Positions 33,493 through 45,543 of a stretch of DNA of 64,000 nucleotides are shown here, in pieces (the first letter of the stretch is position 1; each line of letters starts with the position of its first letter). Source of the DNA: Lineus longissimus (Eukaryota > Nemertea > Pilidiophora > Heteronemertea > Lineidae); NCBI RefSeq assembly GCF_910592395.1, contig NC_088311.1:5334501-5398500 (forward strand). Direction: 5' to 3'. The position numbers and the translations under genes were made by a program. The notes below the pieces were generated by a model. The model saw nothing but the letters and a program-made list of their open reading frames with translations. It did not search any database and was not told the DNA's origin.

Positions 33493-36400
33493 TAATCGAT
33501 GCCTATTTACAAATGAAATGAAGAGTCTGCATTTTGGTGCAACTCCATATAACTGTCGGGTGATTTCGCTCTGAACTTGTGACACTCTGATCGGTCTGAA
33601 ATAATCATTATCCCGCCCCTCTGGGAAAAATTTGCAGCCCCATTGCCCCGTTCTGTTACTGTCTGAGAGATGGCGATGTCAGAGGGGAATGGCGGTCGGC
33701 AAACCTATTGCGAATGGGCAGCACAATTTGGTGTAGGATATTCCGAAACCATTGCACACTCCTGAATCTGCGGTGGGTTGGTACCCCACGCTACGTAAGG
33801 AGTAGGTTTTTGGGTAAGCCTTGGTCCACGTGAATAGGTCGTGCCTTAAAAAGATGAGAAGTTGCGAATTGACGCCCTGTGAAGTGTCCTTCGACCAGCT
33901 AGTGCTAATCCGGTCACTGTCTCCAGGTCACCATGCCTTGGTCAATGAGCGGGCGAAGCACCCAATGGCTCCGTCAGGAGTACATCGTCAACTTCAGCCC
34001 GTAGTCAAACCGGTACGCGCACAAATATCTTAGTTGAGAGTGGGGGACATCAGTTGCTTCTCATCGGGGTAATACAGTATTGACCCCATTTTTTGTTGGA
34101 TTCATTTCCACTGAGGAGTGGTCGATAATGAGAATTTCAAGCCAGTCTGATTATCACCAGTACAGAGGGCAATTATCTGATAGTTATGTGGCTTTCCCTC
34201 AAACTGTGTACTCTTTCATGTCAATTGTAAATTAGTGTTGCTTGGTAGTGTTCAGGATCTTTTTGTCGAACAGGCACATCTGCATACCAAGAATTATGTG
34301 CAAACATAATTTTTGCTTTGAAGCAATGTCGTTGCTACACTCCTAAAGCAGTGGCTGTCTTCAGGTCTTTTCTGCCTCGCGGGCAAATCTGCATACCAGT
34401 GATTATATGCGTACTTAAGTTTTGCTTTGAAGCAATATCAGTGCTACACTTGTGAAGCAGTGGCAGTGTTCAGGTCTTGTCTGCCTCACTGACATATCTG
34501 CATACCTGTAGTTATGGGCAGACTTGGCTCTTTCTTTTGGAGCAGTAAAGTTGTAAGATAAATCCTGTTTGTAACTTTATAAATGAGTTGCTCATTAATG
34601 GCTTACGAAGGTTTTGATGCCTTGCTGGCATATCTGCATACCAGTAAATATGTGCAGATTCATTTCTTGCTTTGAAGCAATATTGTTGCTACACTCCTAA
34701 AGCAGTGGCAATTGTCAGGTCTTTTCTGCCTCGCGGGCAAATCTGCATACCAGTAATTATGTGCAGACTTGGCTCTTCCAGAGATTGTACTTGTAGGACT
34801 GGGTCCATTGAATGTAACAAAAATAATCGATGCCTATTTACAAATGAAATGAAGAGTCTGCATTTTGGTATAACTCCATATAACTGTCAGGTGATTTCGC
34901 TCTGAACTTGTGACACTCTGATCGGTCTGAAATAATCATTATCCCGCCCCTCTGGGAAAAATTTGCAGCCCCATTGCCCCGTTCTGTTACTGTCTGAGAG
35001 ATGGCGATGTCAGAGGGGAATGGCGGTCGGCAAACCTATTGCGAATGGGCAGCACAATTTGGTGTAGGATATTCCGAAACCATTGCACACTCCTGAATCT
35101 GCGGTGGGTTGGTACCCCACGCTACGTAAGGAGTAGGTTTTTGGGTAAGCCTTGGTCCACGTGAATAGGTCGTGCCTTAAAAAGATGAGAAGTTGCGAAT
35201 TGACGCCCTGTGAAGTGTCCTTCGACCAGCTAGTGCTAATCCGGTCACTGTCTCCAGGTCACCATGCCTCGGTCAATGAGCGGGCGAAGCACCCAATGGC
35301 TCCGTCAGGAGTACATCGTCAACTTCAGCCCGTAGTCAAACCGGTACGCGCACAAATATCTTAGTTGAGAGTGGGGGACATCAGTTGCTTCTCATCGGGG
35401 TAATACAGTATTGACCCCATTTTTTAGCTCAGCTGACAAAGTCAGCGGAGCTAGTCAAATAGCTATTCGATTGGTGTCCGTCCTTCCACCCATCCTGCCA
35501 TCCTTCCATCATGCCATCTGTAGACAAAGTTGGGCATTTTGTAATCATACAACCGAGGCACTTCAAATCTAGTCTTGCTTATAAACACCGCAGAAAATGT
35601 TGCTTACGGAAAAAATTTGGGCGATTCGACTCAAATTCAGCTCCCCAGGGGGCAAAATGCGTAAATGAAAAAACAATTTTTTGACGCTCTATTCCAGCAG
35701 ATAAAAGCTTAAAATAAAGTTGAAAAGGTCTTCATGATACAGAAGTTTTGATATAAAATAGATTAGTGTCGATTTATATCACCAGTTGGCGGTAGTGAGC
35801 AAAACTGTTGTTTGACCCCGGATGACCCCGCTTTAAATTTCCCGCCGAGGTTACCTGGAGCGCTATCGTCAAAAAAATGGCGGTGACATTTTTATTTCTA
35901 CCGGAGCGATGATTTTGTAAGTGACGAATTTTCTTTTTTAAGCCTTTACGGAAACGTATTTTGGTACGAAACTTCACACGTTTATAGAAAAGATCAACGA
36001 GAATGTGTTCAAATGCCCTCATAACGATGAGTTCAACAGAATTTGGTCAAAACAACCTTCGAATGGAGTCAACTTTCTTTGCGAAATTGAAGCGACGAAT
36101 TCATTATTTATCGTAATTTATGCAGATCTGAGTTCAGCTGATGGGTGATGTTCTGATTTGTGTTCAAACTATTGGAAACTTCGGAAATTAGTTCTATTAG
36201 TTCTCCTATTCTGCAGGAGTATATTATAGCCATTGATGTTGACAGCTAAAAGCACGAAAACTTTGTTCAGGTTTCTCGTCCAATCACGTGACCTCTCCAA
36301 CACTCGATAATGCACTCTTTTCGTCCACGTTTTAGGCCAATCTTCGGCCTGAACATGAAATCTAATAAGCGCAGTACTTAAATCAGATGTTTCTCTCGCC

Positions 36401-36796
36401 TTGAAAACATTCCTGGGTAAAATCCATTGAGATTAGCCGAGTTAATCCACTTTTTCCGTGCCTAAAATCTCTGCCGCTGAATTCTATAAATAGAAACTAT
36501 TAACATCGCGGCAGTGTGGTTCCCATTGTGCGCCCTCCCACTTCACACCATTTCAGGAACTTTTACGGAGAGAGAGGGCGTGCGGTAAGAAGAATGGCCA
36601 AAATGACGTCACGTTTTCCTGGCAATGTCTCTTGCCAGCATCTTTACAGACAACGTTAGAACTAGAAAACGAATATGTTAATTTGCAAAATTAAAAGCAG
36701 ATTTCACCACTAACCAGCCAAATCGGAAACCTTGTTCCCGCACTCCTATTTTAATTTATGCCAAGGAATATGATATGACCTGTTTTCACTTTTTAG

Positions 36797-36830
36797 CTCA
36801 GCTGACAAAGTCAGCGGAGCTAGTAGAATA
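36797..36830. mobile_element. Second copy of the element left end
   Basis: AGCTCAGCTGACAAAGTCAG continuing CGGAGCTAGT repeats the terminus at 35426, about 1.37 kb downstream. It is followed by a similar GGTGTCCGTCC segment and a related CGCCAGTTGGCG region. This indicates a tandem or nested pair of related elements. Confidence 0.6.
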
Positions 36831-38706
36831 GCTGTTCAAATGGTGTCCGTCCTGCAATCCATCCATCCATCCATCCATCCATCCATCTAGGGACCCATCT
36901 GTGGACAAAATTGGACATTTCTGATTGGGAAGGCCTAGCCACTTCGTTGACGGTGCTAAATTAGGAGTTGCCCAAGGTGAACTCAAAACACGAAAAATCA
37001 GCGCGATCCGACCTGTATAAAGAGAATGAGGTCATTTCGCGTTTAGATTTCTTTCCCTTTTTACCTCGGTCCACAGAGCAAATATTGTTTTCAAATGTGG
37101 CTGAATATTTTTTAATATTTTTTAATTTTTTACTTTTAATGGAATTAATATAGTTTTCACCGCCAGTTGGCGCTGCAGGCACATTGACTGAATTTTGGCG
37201 ATTTCAAATTTGGCGGTGGCTCAACTTTTTGCAAGCAGTGCCGCTGATTGGCCGATCGATAGAAGAGATGCCATCATTTAAAAATGGCGGTAGTCGCTGC
37301 TTCAATGAAGATGAGTGAACTTTCTCATGTTCAATCGGTTGATACTCTTTTAATCAACATGACCATGTACCTGAAATTTGTTTAGGTACTGAAAAGAGTC
37401 TATATAATTAAGATTTATCGATAGTTTTTTATAATATTGCGGAAATTTTGTGCACAAATTAGCGAAAGTTGGTGCTCGTCTCATGTCATTTTAGAGCGAG
37501 AAATTTGTTTCCGTCGATCTCTACCACTGAAAAATCGCTTGCATAGCTTCGAATTTTTGTGAAAATAAGTATCTGAACTTGGTTTCAAATAGTCTAGAGA
37601 GTTACCTTTGTGGTGATACATATGGTATGTGATAAATATTTGTAGAATTTGTGAAATTCGGTTTTCAAACGTGCCGATGAAGCAAGCGATCTCGCGTGAA
37701 TTTTGCAAGTCCTGATATGTCGACCGGGTGTCAAAAATCACTCGCCTAAATTCAATTCAAAGATCAAAAATAATATCTGAACTTAGTTTCAAATAGCCTA
37801 CGCAATTATCATTTCGGTGATATATAATGCATGCATGTAATAATTGATTAATCTGCCTAAAACGCGCAATTAAAACGGCAAAAGATCGTGATAAACACTC
37901 TGGTGGCGGTCGCACTAAATAACGACCGGTAGGGCCCGGCGTCTGGCGGAGAAAAAAAGGTAGCGCCCGGAGGTTGAAACGGGATTTTTATGCACTTTTA
38001 ACTGTATATATATGTTGTTTGGATGTATTTCTAACAGTTCTGTAACTTTGATGACCAAGCTTGCGCCCAAAGTTGGTAAAATTGATGCTTGTTTATGGAC
38101 TGCGCTAGCGACCGGAGAATTCGCCGTCGGCCATTTTGGCTACGGTCCTGGCAATTTTGCAACAAATTTCGCCATTTACGTTTGTTTACAATTATTTTGA
38201 AAGTCACATTATGACATCGTAGTATGAATCCCACTGCAGTTTCGTTACGCAGCAATGCTCATGTTTTTGGTTTGCAATCCTGTACTGTCTGTACACTGCG
38301 CTGTGCATGGCTGTACTGTAGCTGTAAAAAAGACAAAAACCATAGCCAAGCCCTATGGGACAGGCTTAGAGTATAACTCAACAGGCCCTCATGATTCATT
38401 TGATGGACACCTTATTTGATAGTACCTCATCATTAAGTCCACTAGATCCTGTTCTGTCACATGTCGTAGACGATAGACAATTTTCAAAATGTAGTACACC
38501 ACTCGCTCATCTTTAATGTTGTATTTGCACAGGTTACAAACGTAATAAGTCCTGAATTTGCCTTCTAACGTCCGGATCCTTTATTCTAACACTGCTTCAC
38601 AAAATTATACACACCAAAGTCATAATTGATAAAATAGTTCGTCGGGATGACGATTCGTGCACGTGATTATAAAATACTCGGGAGACTGGAATAACTCTCT
38701 ATCGCT

Positions 38707-38709
<3 letters not shown>

Positions 38710-38737
<28 letters not shown>

Positions 38738-38738
38738 G
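38710..38738. repeat. (CT)n microsatellite
   Basis: A CT dinucleotide run inside the 4.6-kb insertion. The open frame across it (Glu/Arg alternation on the minus strand) is an artefact of the repeat. Confidence 0.8.
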
Positions 38739-39465
38739 CCGAGAGCGTGCGGACAGCTGTTTTGTATTCACGCGCAGCTTTGTCTGCACCAATCAGGGGG
38801 CAACGTTGATGCGTCTCCATCCAATGAGGAGCCGCATCAATGCTGACGTAATTGATCACGCTGGGGAGAATGGAGGATTAAAAGTAGACCGTGGGAATTT
38901 TCACAGGTATCTTATCTGATACCCAATTCCAATAATCTCGCACACTTAATTCCAAGAATTACACATTACAGTGCTACTCATAAGAAAGGTTTTACAATTA
39001 CTATACAACATTAAGCCCAGCTCTCGGCTCACATCATGTGGGCACGGTTGGCTGTTGAGTGTTATGGTTCAGTCTGTGAGACTAATTTAAAGAGGTTACA
39101 CTTTTATTTTGAATTGGAAAACAGCCCACAGGATGACTTTTCACTGAGTAATAAGTGTGCCCTTCGAAGGTTAAGTCTCTTTCTGGATTTGCTTCCATAG
39201 ATGCCCTGTTCAGGATATCATCTGACCGATGCCTGATCAAGCACAGACTGTATCCGGTGGTGTACATTTCCCCGTCTATGTCACCCTTTTTTATTCAGTC
39301 AGTGTTAATTTCTCTTCTCTTTTTTACAGATCAACTGTTGTTGGTTATTGCAAGAGGAGTCGTTGGCACATTTCAAGTCCAGGAAAGCACTTGCTGTTCC
39401 CACATTCAGAGTAAGGTGTGCTTACTCGTTTTACTGCTTTCCATTCCCGGAGAGCGTTATCAAAT

Positions 39466-39526
39466 ATCTGCCGCAAGGCGCTTCAAATATCTGCCGAAAG
39501 GCATCAAATATCTGCCGTACCAATAA
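39466..39526. repeat. Short tandem repeat of CAAATATCTGCCG
   Basis: Three close copies of TCAAATATCTGCCG with an AAGGC-type spacer, inside the 4.6-kb insertion. Confidence 0.6.
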
Positions 39527-39758
39527 AGTTCATTTTGTTAACCAACTCTTTATCTTCTTTTCTTCACATACAAAAAAGACCGTCCCAAACATTTGGCTGC
39601 ATCCACTTCATAAATGTCCAGACAACAGTCGGTTCATTTGACCATTGTAAAGCACCAGGCCCCACCTCACAAAATACACTGTAATAATTATGTACCTTGT
39701 GTCCATGTGCATGTTATTAGTTCCACCTACGCTGCATGAAGACAAGGACTCCACTCTT

Positions 39759-39852
39759 TGACGTCACCACACAACTCCTTGACGTCATCACACACCCCAC
39801 TACTGCAACGGCAATAGAAATGACTTTACGTCATAATACCAGGGTGACGTCA
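39759..39852. promoter_or_regulatory. Cluster of CRE/ATF sites
   Basis: Three perfect TGACGTCA palindromes (39759-39766, 39780-39787, 39845-39852) and one TTACGTCA (39826-39833) lie within 94 bases, close to the right end of the 4.6-kb insertion. CREB/ATF-type bZIP factors bind this motif. A regulatory role is inferred only. Confidence 0.4.
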
Positions 39853-41920
39853 ACTCAGTACTTCAGCATGCACTGATATAGCAAGAAGGTCTTTTGCATC
39901 AGCACTTCTGCGTGCTAGACGTTATAGCTTCACGTTGCCTCATAATAACGGTACCGACACACACTTGGCCCTTGCCTTCACCTATCCATTTCAGCTGAGC
40001 GCCAGGCCCTTGGGCCTCTTGTTGTTGGATTCATTTCCACTGAGGAGTGGTCGATAATGAGAATTTCAAGCCAGTCTGATTATCACCAGTACAGAGGGCA
40101 ATTATCTGATAGTTATGTGGCTTTCCCTCAAACTGTGTACTCTTTCATGTCAATTGTAAATTAGTGTTGCTTGGTAGTGTTCAGGATCTTTTTGTCGAAC
40201 AGGCACATCTGCATACCAAGAATTATGTGCAAACATAATTTTTGCTTTGAAGCAATGTCGTTGCTACACTCCTAAAGCAGTGGCTGTCTTCAGGTCTTTT
40301 CTGCCTCGCGGGCAAATCTGCATACCAGTGATTATATGCTTACTTAAGTTTTGCTTTGAAGCAATATCAGTGCTACACTTGTGAAGCAGTGGCAGTGTTC
40401 AGGTCTTGTCTGCCTCACTGACATATCTGCATACCTGTAGTTATGGGCAGACTTGGCTCTTTCTTTGGAGCAGTACAGTTGTAAGATAAATCCTGTTTGT
40501 AACTTTATAAATGAGTTGCTCATTAAGGGCTTACGAAGGTTTTGATGCCTTGCTGGCATATCTGCATACCAGTAAATATGTGCAGATTCATTTCTTGCTT
40601 TGAAGCAATATTGTTACTACACTCCTAAAGCAGTGGCAATTGTCAGGTCTTTTCTGCCTCGCGGGCAAATCTGCATACCAGTAATTATGTGCAGACTTGG
40701 CTCTTCCAGAGATTGTACTTGTAGGACTGGGTCCATTGAATGTAACAAAAATAATCGATGCCTATTTACAAATGAAATGGAGAGTCTGCATTTTGGTGTA
40801 ACTCCATATAACTGTCAGGTGATTTCGCTCTGAACTTGTGACACTCTGATCGGTCTGAAATAATCATTATCCCGCCCCTCTGGGAAAAATTTGCAGCCCC
40901 ATTGCCCCGTTCTGTTACTGTCTGAGAGATGGCGATGTCAGAGGGGAATGGCGGTCGGCAAACCTATTGCGAATGGGCAGCACAATTTGGTGTAGGATAT
41001 TCCGAAACCATTGCACACTCCTGAATCTGCGGTGGGTTGGTACCCCACGCTACGTAAGGAGTAGGTTTTTGGGTAAGCCTTGGTCCACGTGAATAGGTCG
41101 TGCCTTAAAAAGATGAGAAGTTGCGAATTGACGCCCTGTGAAGTGTCCTTCGACCAGCTAGTGCTAATCCGGTCACTGTCTCCAGGTCACCATGCCTCGG
41201 TCAATGAGCGGGCGAAGCACCCAATGGCTCCGTCAGGAGTACATCGTCAACTTCAGCCCGTAGTCAAACCGGTACGCGCACAAATATCTTAGTTGAGAGT
41301 GGGGGACATCAGTTGCTTCTCATCGGGGTAATACAGTATTGACCCCATTTTTTGTTGGATTCATTTCCACTGAGGAGTGGTCGATAATGAGAATTTTAAG
41401 CCAGTCTGATTATCACCAGTACAGAGGGCAATTATCTGATAGTTATGTGGCTTTCCCTCAAACTGTATACTCTTTCATGTCAATTGTAAATTAGTGTTGC
41501 TTGGTAGTGTTCAGGGTCTTTTTGTCGAACAGGCACATCTGCATACCAGTAATTATGTGCAAACATCATTTTTGCTTTGAAGCAATATTGTTGCTACACT
41601 CCTAAAGCAGTGGTTGTCTTCAGGTCTTTTCTGCCTCGCGGGCAAATCTGCATACCAGTGATTATATGTATACTTAAGTTTTGCTTTGAAGCAATATCAG
41701 TGCTACACTTGTGAAGCAGTGGCAGTGATCAGGTCTTGTCTGCCTCGTTGACATCTCTGCATACCAGTAGTTATGTGCAGACTTGGCTCTTTCTTTGGAG
41801 CAGTACAGTTGTAAGATAAATCCTGTTTGTAATTGGAATTGTACTGGAATTTAACTGAGGAATGGTCAGTAATGAGAACGTCAGGCCAGTTTGATTGTCA
41901 CCAGTCCACAATCCTGCAGT

Positions 41921-42960
41921 GGACATCCTCACATCATTACAGAAACAAAGAATCAAAATATGTTGCAATCTCATTTCTATTTTTTCATCGATTCAAAAAT
42001 TCATGTTTATCTATTAGATCATGAATTTTCTTCAATAAATACAATATATTCATAGATTCTTCACATAACAGATCACCTTTGAATCTAACTCTTTCATAAA
42101 ATACTCGACATACCAAATCACTTGAAACAGGAACTGAGACAAAACACAAGGAATGAATAAATCGGGGCACAGCTGATGAAAACAAGTTTTGTCTGAACTA
42201 GGTTCTTAACTAGGTTTAAACTATTTGATTGGACTGAAGTTAATGCAATGTTGTTAACGTCTAGTTCGCAACCAACTGGTTTTTAACGAGTTGGCCCTTA
42301 ACCAATGCAAAATGGGGAATGTTAGCCATTCCCTTCTGTTCTACTCTAAATTCTCAAGTGTGTTAATAGAGAACAATGGCTGGGGCTACAGTTCCCAATT
42401 TTATCTTCCTAGTAATGAAAATGTCTTCAGCTTAAAGTTATAAGCCTCATCATTCTCGGTAGGACTTGTTTATCAGACAAGACATTACCAGAAAAGGCAA
42501 GTCCGGTAGGTGTTTTCTATAAATCAGGAATCACAGAGCCTACTTGGAAGTTACTGGAAATTCCACATTTCAAAACTCAACCACATGACATTTCAGGTGA
42601 CCTGTTTAGACGAACAGTGCCAAGTGATGTTATAAAATACTTGGCACAAAATGCCGATATATGAGCAGAAATATGCAGATGATATTGAAGTCTGTTTGAA
42701 GAGTGAGCAATATGAAAAGCAACCCTTCTATCTCAAAGGTCTCCCCACACAAAAACCAGAAGCCAGCCGGCCCACCTTTCAGATTAATGGGATTCAAGCA
42801 ATTAGCAATCAAACTTACCTCATCACCAAACTGCATGAGAGTTCATAGCATTCATTTTTCAAAAAGACTGGCCAATAGAGCCAAATATTCACAGGATCTT
42901 CTTGCATCTGAAATAAGCCCTGTACATGTAGATGAGAAGGGACATTCCTCATACTGTCCT
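41921..42960. other. Intergenic DNA, nothing assignable
   Basis: No recognised gene or repeat. Several short open frames on both strands overlap one another and show no splice-consistent structure. Confidence 0.4.
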
Positions 42961-42963
42961 CTC

Positions 42964-42971
42964 TATAAATA
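42964..42971 (+). promoter_or_regulatory. TATA box of the 49-aa microprotein gene
   Basis: TATAAATA lies 72 bases before the ATG at 43036, leaving room for a start site about 30 bases downstream and a leader of about 40 bases. Confidence 0.45.
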
Positions 42972-43035
42972 CTTTAACAGTTAGACTTGAGGTGTCGCCG
43001 ACAGGCAACAAAATTGAGAGTAACAGTTGGTCAAA

Positions 43036-43380
43036 ATGAGCGAACTGACAACTCTGGGAAAAGTGATATTATCTGTCGTTGCTCTTTTCTGTCACTCGGT
43101 CATTCTTAATTCAGTCGCAAGTATGCACCACCATACGGGAATGATTTATACAGTCCAATGACTCCTATACAATCAAGAGAAACAGAAACTATACATAGGA
43201 TTTACAAGTCGATTCTTATGCAACAAAACTGGTTTTAACCACATACAAGTTTACATGAAGAGTCATATTCCTCTTTCTGTTACACTTTCTTACATGATGG
43301 CATGCAACTTAACAGCCGCCATCTATGTCAATCTGTTAATTCAAGTAGGATTTATCACATATGGATTCTTCTTCCGCTAA
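43036..43380 (+). CDS. Candidate 49-aa hydrophobic microprotein (2 exons)
   Basis: Exon 1 (43036-43120, donor A|GTATGC) and exon 2 (43316-43380, acceptor preceded by a pyrimidine-rich tract and ending AACAG) join in phase 1 and stop at TAA 43378-43380. The product has two hydrophobic segments, residues about 8-28 (containing VILSVVALFCHSVILNSV) and about 31-47 (YVNLLIQVGFITYGFFF), with one terminal Arg. It starts MSELTTLGK after tcaaaATG. Two membrane helices or a hairpin are likely. A TATA box lies 72 bases upstream. I do not recognise the family. The gene is on the opposite strand to AP3D1 and downstream of its stop codon, so the two transcripts converge. Without splicing, exon 1 would read through to a stop at codon 43. 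Confidence 0.5.
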
Positions 43381-45543
43381 ATGTAATATACATGTAGTGC
43401 AGTGTAGCGTTTTGTACATATGTACAATTTAAAAGACTAATATACATAAAGATATGCATGAACCACGTGTCATGCAAAGTTACTGGACACCTGCACTGGA
43501 GCATTCGTCAAGGTATTCGAAAGAAGTTCTGTCATTTCAGGCCTTATCACATGCACTCATGGGGCAATTCCTAGGCGAGAAGACCTCACCAACATGGGAG
43601 CAAGTTCTCTACCAATAATGCTCGATTCCACTACAATGGTTTACCATCACAGCTTTTACAGCTGCAATTGCCAAACAAATAACTCTAAAGAACTTAATCC
43701 GAAGCCTGTGGAAAGTGTGCAGTTTCCCGCCCTCATCACTGCAGTTGAATGGAGCCTAATGGTACTGTAGCAGAGTTAACATCTGTAAACTAGAAAAATT
43801 ACTTGAATACATTGGTGGAATCAGACAAACCAGTCAATTTCACCAAGAAATCTCCAATGCAGCCAGGCAATTTGTTACATGACAAGCAATCCAGCACAGC
43901 TCAATCCTTAACACATCACAAGTGGCAAGAACATAATGTGCAAGACAATGTTGACTACAATACATACATTTGGCTTGCTTTTGAACCTGATCCAAATATG
44001 ATCCACTGGCTCGGTAAACATACCTCCTGCATACTTCAGGTAGACTTTATACATGATTCACTGCTGGATACATAATAAATCGACAAGATTACACACGACC
44101 ACTGCACATAATGACAAGACATGGTGACAATGTAGGACAAAAATAGACACATGAATATGTGGAATCCTGGAAAGAATTAGCACGAAGCACTCGCATATTG
44201 GAATGATAATACGTTTCAGGAGATTGACAGCAATCATCAAAGTATTTTCTAATCTTAAGGAATTTGCTGGTTTTAAAGTATTGATGTGAAGCATTGGCCT
44301 GTTATGTGGAGCAATTTGTTTATGTAGGGAACAATATAAATTTCGTATTGCTAAATTTCAAATACTTTGATAATTGTTGCCAGCTCCAAGTAGAATCTGA
44401 CCCGTCAAAATATACTGACAAGTTTTTATATAACTATTTACATATCTTTTGTCCAAATTGTCGCAAAGAGAACCAAAATTTAGTGTGGTTCCCAGGTAGC
44501 AGTTCCACAGTAAATGGCAGCAAGTAATACGATTGGCTGGATATAGGAGAATGATGTACCAGTGTTCAATATACCAGTAATTATACTACTAGACAAAGTA
44601 TTGGATATGAAATTGGTATCGGAGCAGAAATATAGCGTGATTACCACAGTATCAAGGAAACACCACCTGGAGTTGGTTTAACAAATGTTTAAACTGATTA
44701 CACAAAATGTGGTTTTCAACCAGAGGAAAAAGCTTTCGGAGTTTCAAACAAGATCTATACTAGTAGTTGCACTCATAACTTGTGTGCCTTATGCTCAGGG
44801 TAGAGATATTAGAACCCTCTCGGCATGAGCTCAAGGCAAAAGCCCTAAAACTGACCATGGATCTAGCAGCTGCCCACTGGGTGACAGATTGACAAAATAA
44901 ACAAAATCTCCAGTTTACATTGGTTCAGTCTGGAATGCATTTTTTTACAACTAAAAGTTCCACGCAAGGCAATATGAAAAGCCATGCCACTGCAGTAATA
45001 GGCATCGCAGCATTTATAAAGAGATATGTGATGAAGTAACTTTATATGGACTGACAGATAGACAGCGTAATGTTTTATGTACATGCGACATGTTGATTGC
45101 CTTAATCCTAACTGGAGACATCTGCCAACACTCTGATTCAATCAGGTTTGTGAATACATTTAAGAAACATATAGATGAATTTAACTTTAGTGCTTCATCT
45201 CATCGCAGCATTATCAAAATTGGAAAATAGACCCTCTGAACAGAGGACAATTACATACCCATTTCAAGTTCTTTTATCAACAAATTTACATGATATCCCT
45301 TTTAAGCAAGAATTCAAAGGTTGCAAGCATATTTACAGATGACATAGAAATTAAAGAAAAACTCATTTTTTCCCCATCTGTTTTTTGACCGAAAGTTTAT
45401 CTAGAACTCTGACAAAAATCACTTAAACCTTTCAATTTTCCAAAAATTCTTTTAAAAACCTAATGGAATCAATGCAGGGCAGACACTATTTACAGTCTAC
45501 GCTATTTGTTTTTGAGCGCAACTGCTATGTGAGCAGTTAAGTT
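43381..45543. other. Convergent 3' region between microprotein and AP3D1
   Basis: Noncoding. Plus-strand AATAAA sequences occur near 44075 and 44904. The minus-strand side next to 45544 should be AP3D1 3' UTR, but I could not place its polyadenylation signal. The open frame at 43803-44075 has no family resemblance. Confidence 0.45.

Larger units (their letters stand above)
35426..40023. mobile_element. 4.6-kb Helentron-like insertion with two left ends
   Basis: Intact units read CCATTTTTT|GTTGGATTCAT. Here AGCTCAGCTGAC starts directly after the six Ts, and GTTGGATTCAT resumes at 40024, so the site is interrupted without target duplication. The left end is a hairpin (AGCTCAGCTGAC/GTCAGCGGAGCT). 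The right end has TCAGCTGAGC, complementary to the left end, then the hairpin AGGCCCTTGGGCCT about six bases from the terminus. A second left end with the same first 32 bases starts at about 36797. A (CT)n run (about 38710-38738) and an ATCC run (about 36858-36886) lie inside. No Rep/helicase coding sequence was recognised. Confidence 0.6.
32813..41920. repeat. Array of a 1.33-kb unit, interrupted by two insertions
   Basis: The unit runs from GTTGGATTCATTTCCACTG to GTATTGACCCCATTTTTT. Pieces are 32813-32880, 33493-34094, a full unit 34095-35425, a full unit 40024-41351, a partial unit 41352-41832 and a diverged stub to about 41920. The two full units differ at fewer than ten positions by eye. 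Each full unit contains five internal subrepeats about 110-136 bp apart, marked by CTGCATACCAGTAATTATGTGC-like sequence (near 34282, 34391, 34500, 34636, 34746). Non-ATG open frames recur in each copy only because the copies are nearly identical; no protein family is recognisable. It may be satellite DNA or a tandem noncoding-gene array. Confidence 0.8.

Noticed and set aside
33821-34033. Conserved 70-codon open frame repeated at 35152 and 41080
   Set aside because: It starts at TTG, not ATG, resembles no family, and is identical between copies only because the entire DNA unit is.
34672-34905. 77-codon open frame repeated at 40600
   Set aside because: The same reasoning applies: near-identity of the repeat unit, a non-ATG start and no domain.
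39155-39526. 123-codon open frame in the 4.6-kb insertion
   Set aside because: No helicase or Rep motif; part of it is encoded by a three-copy CAAATATCTGCCG repeat.
43803-44075. 90-codon open frame downstream of the microprotein
   Set aside because: No start context, splice logic or family resemblance; it lies in the convergent 3' region.
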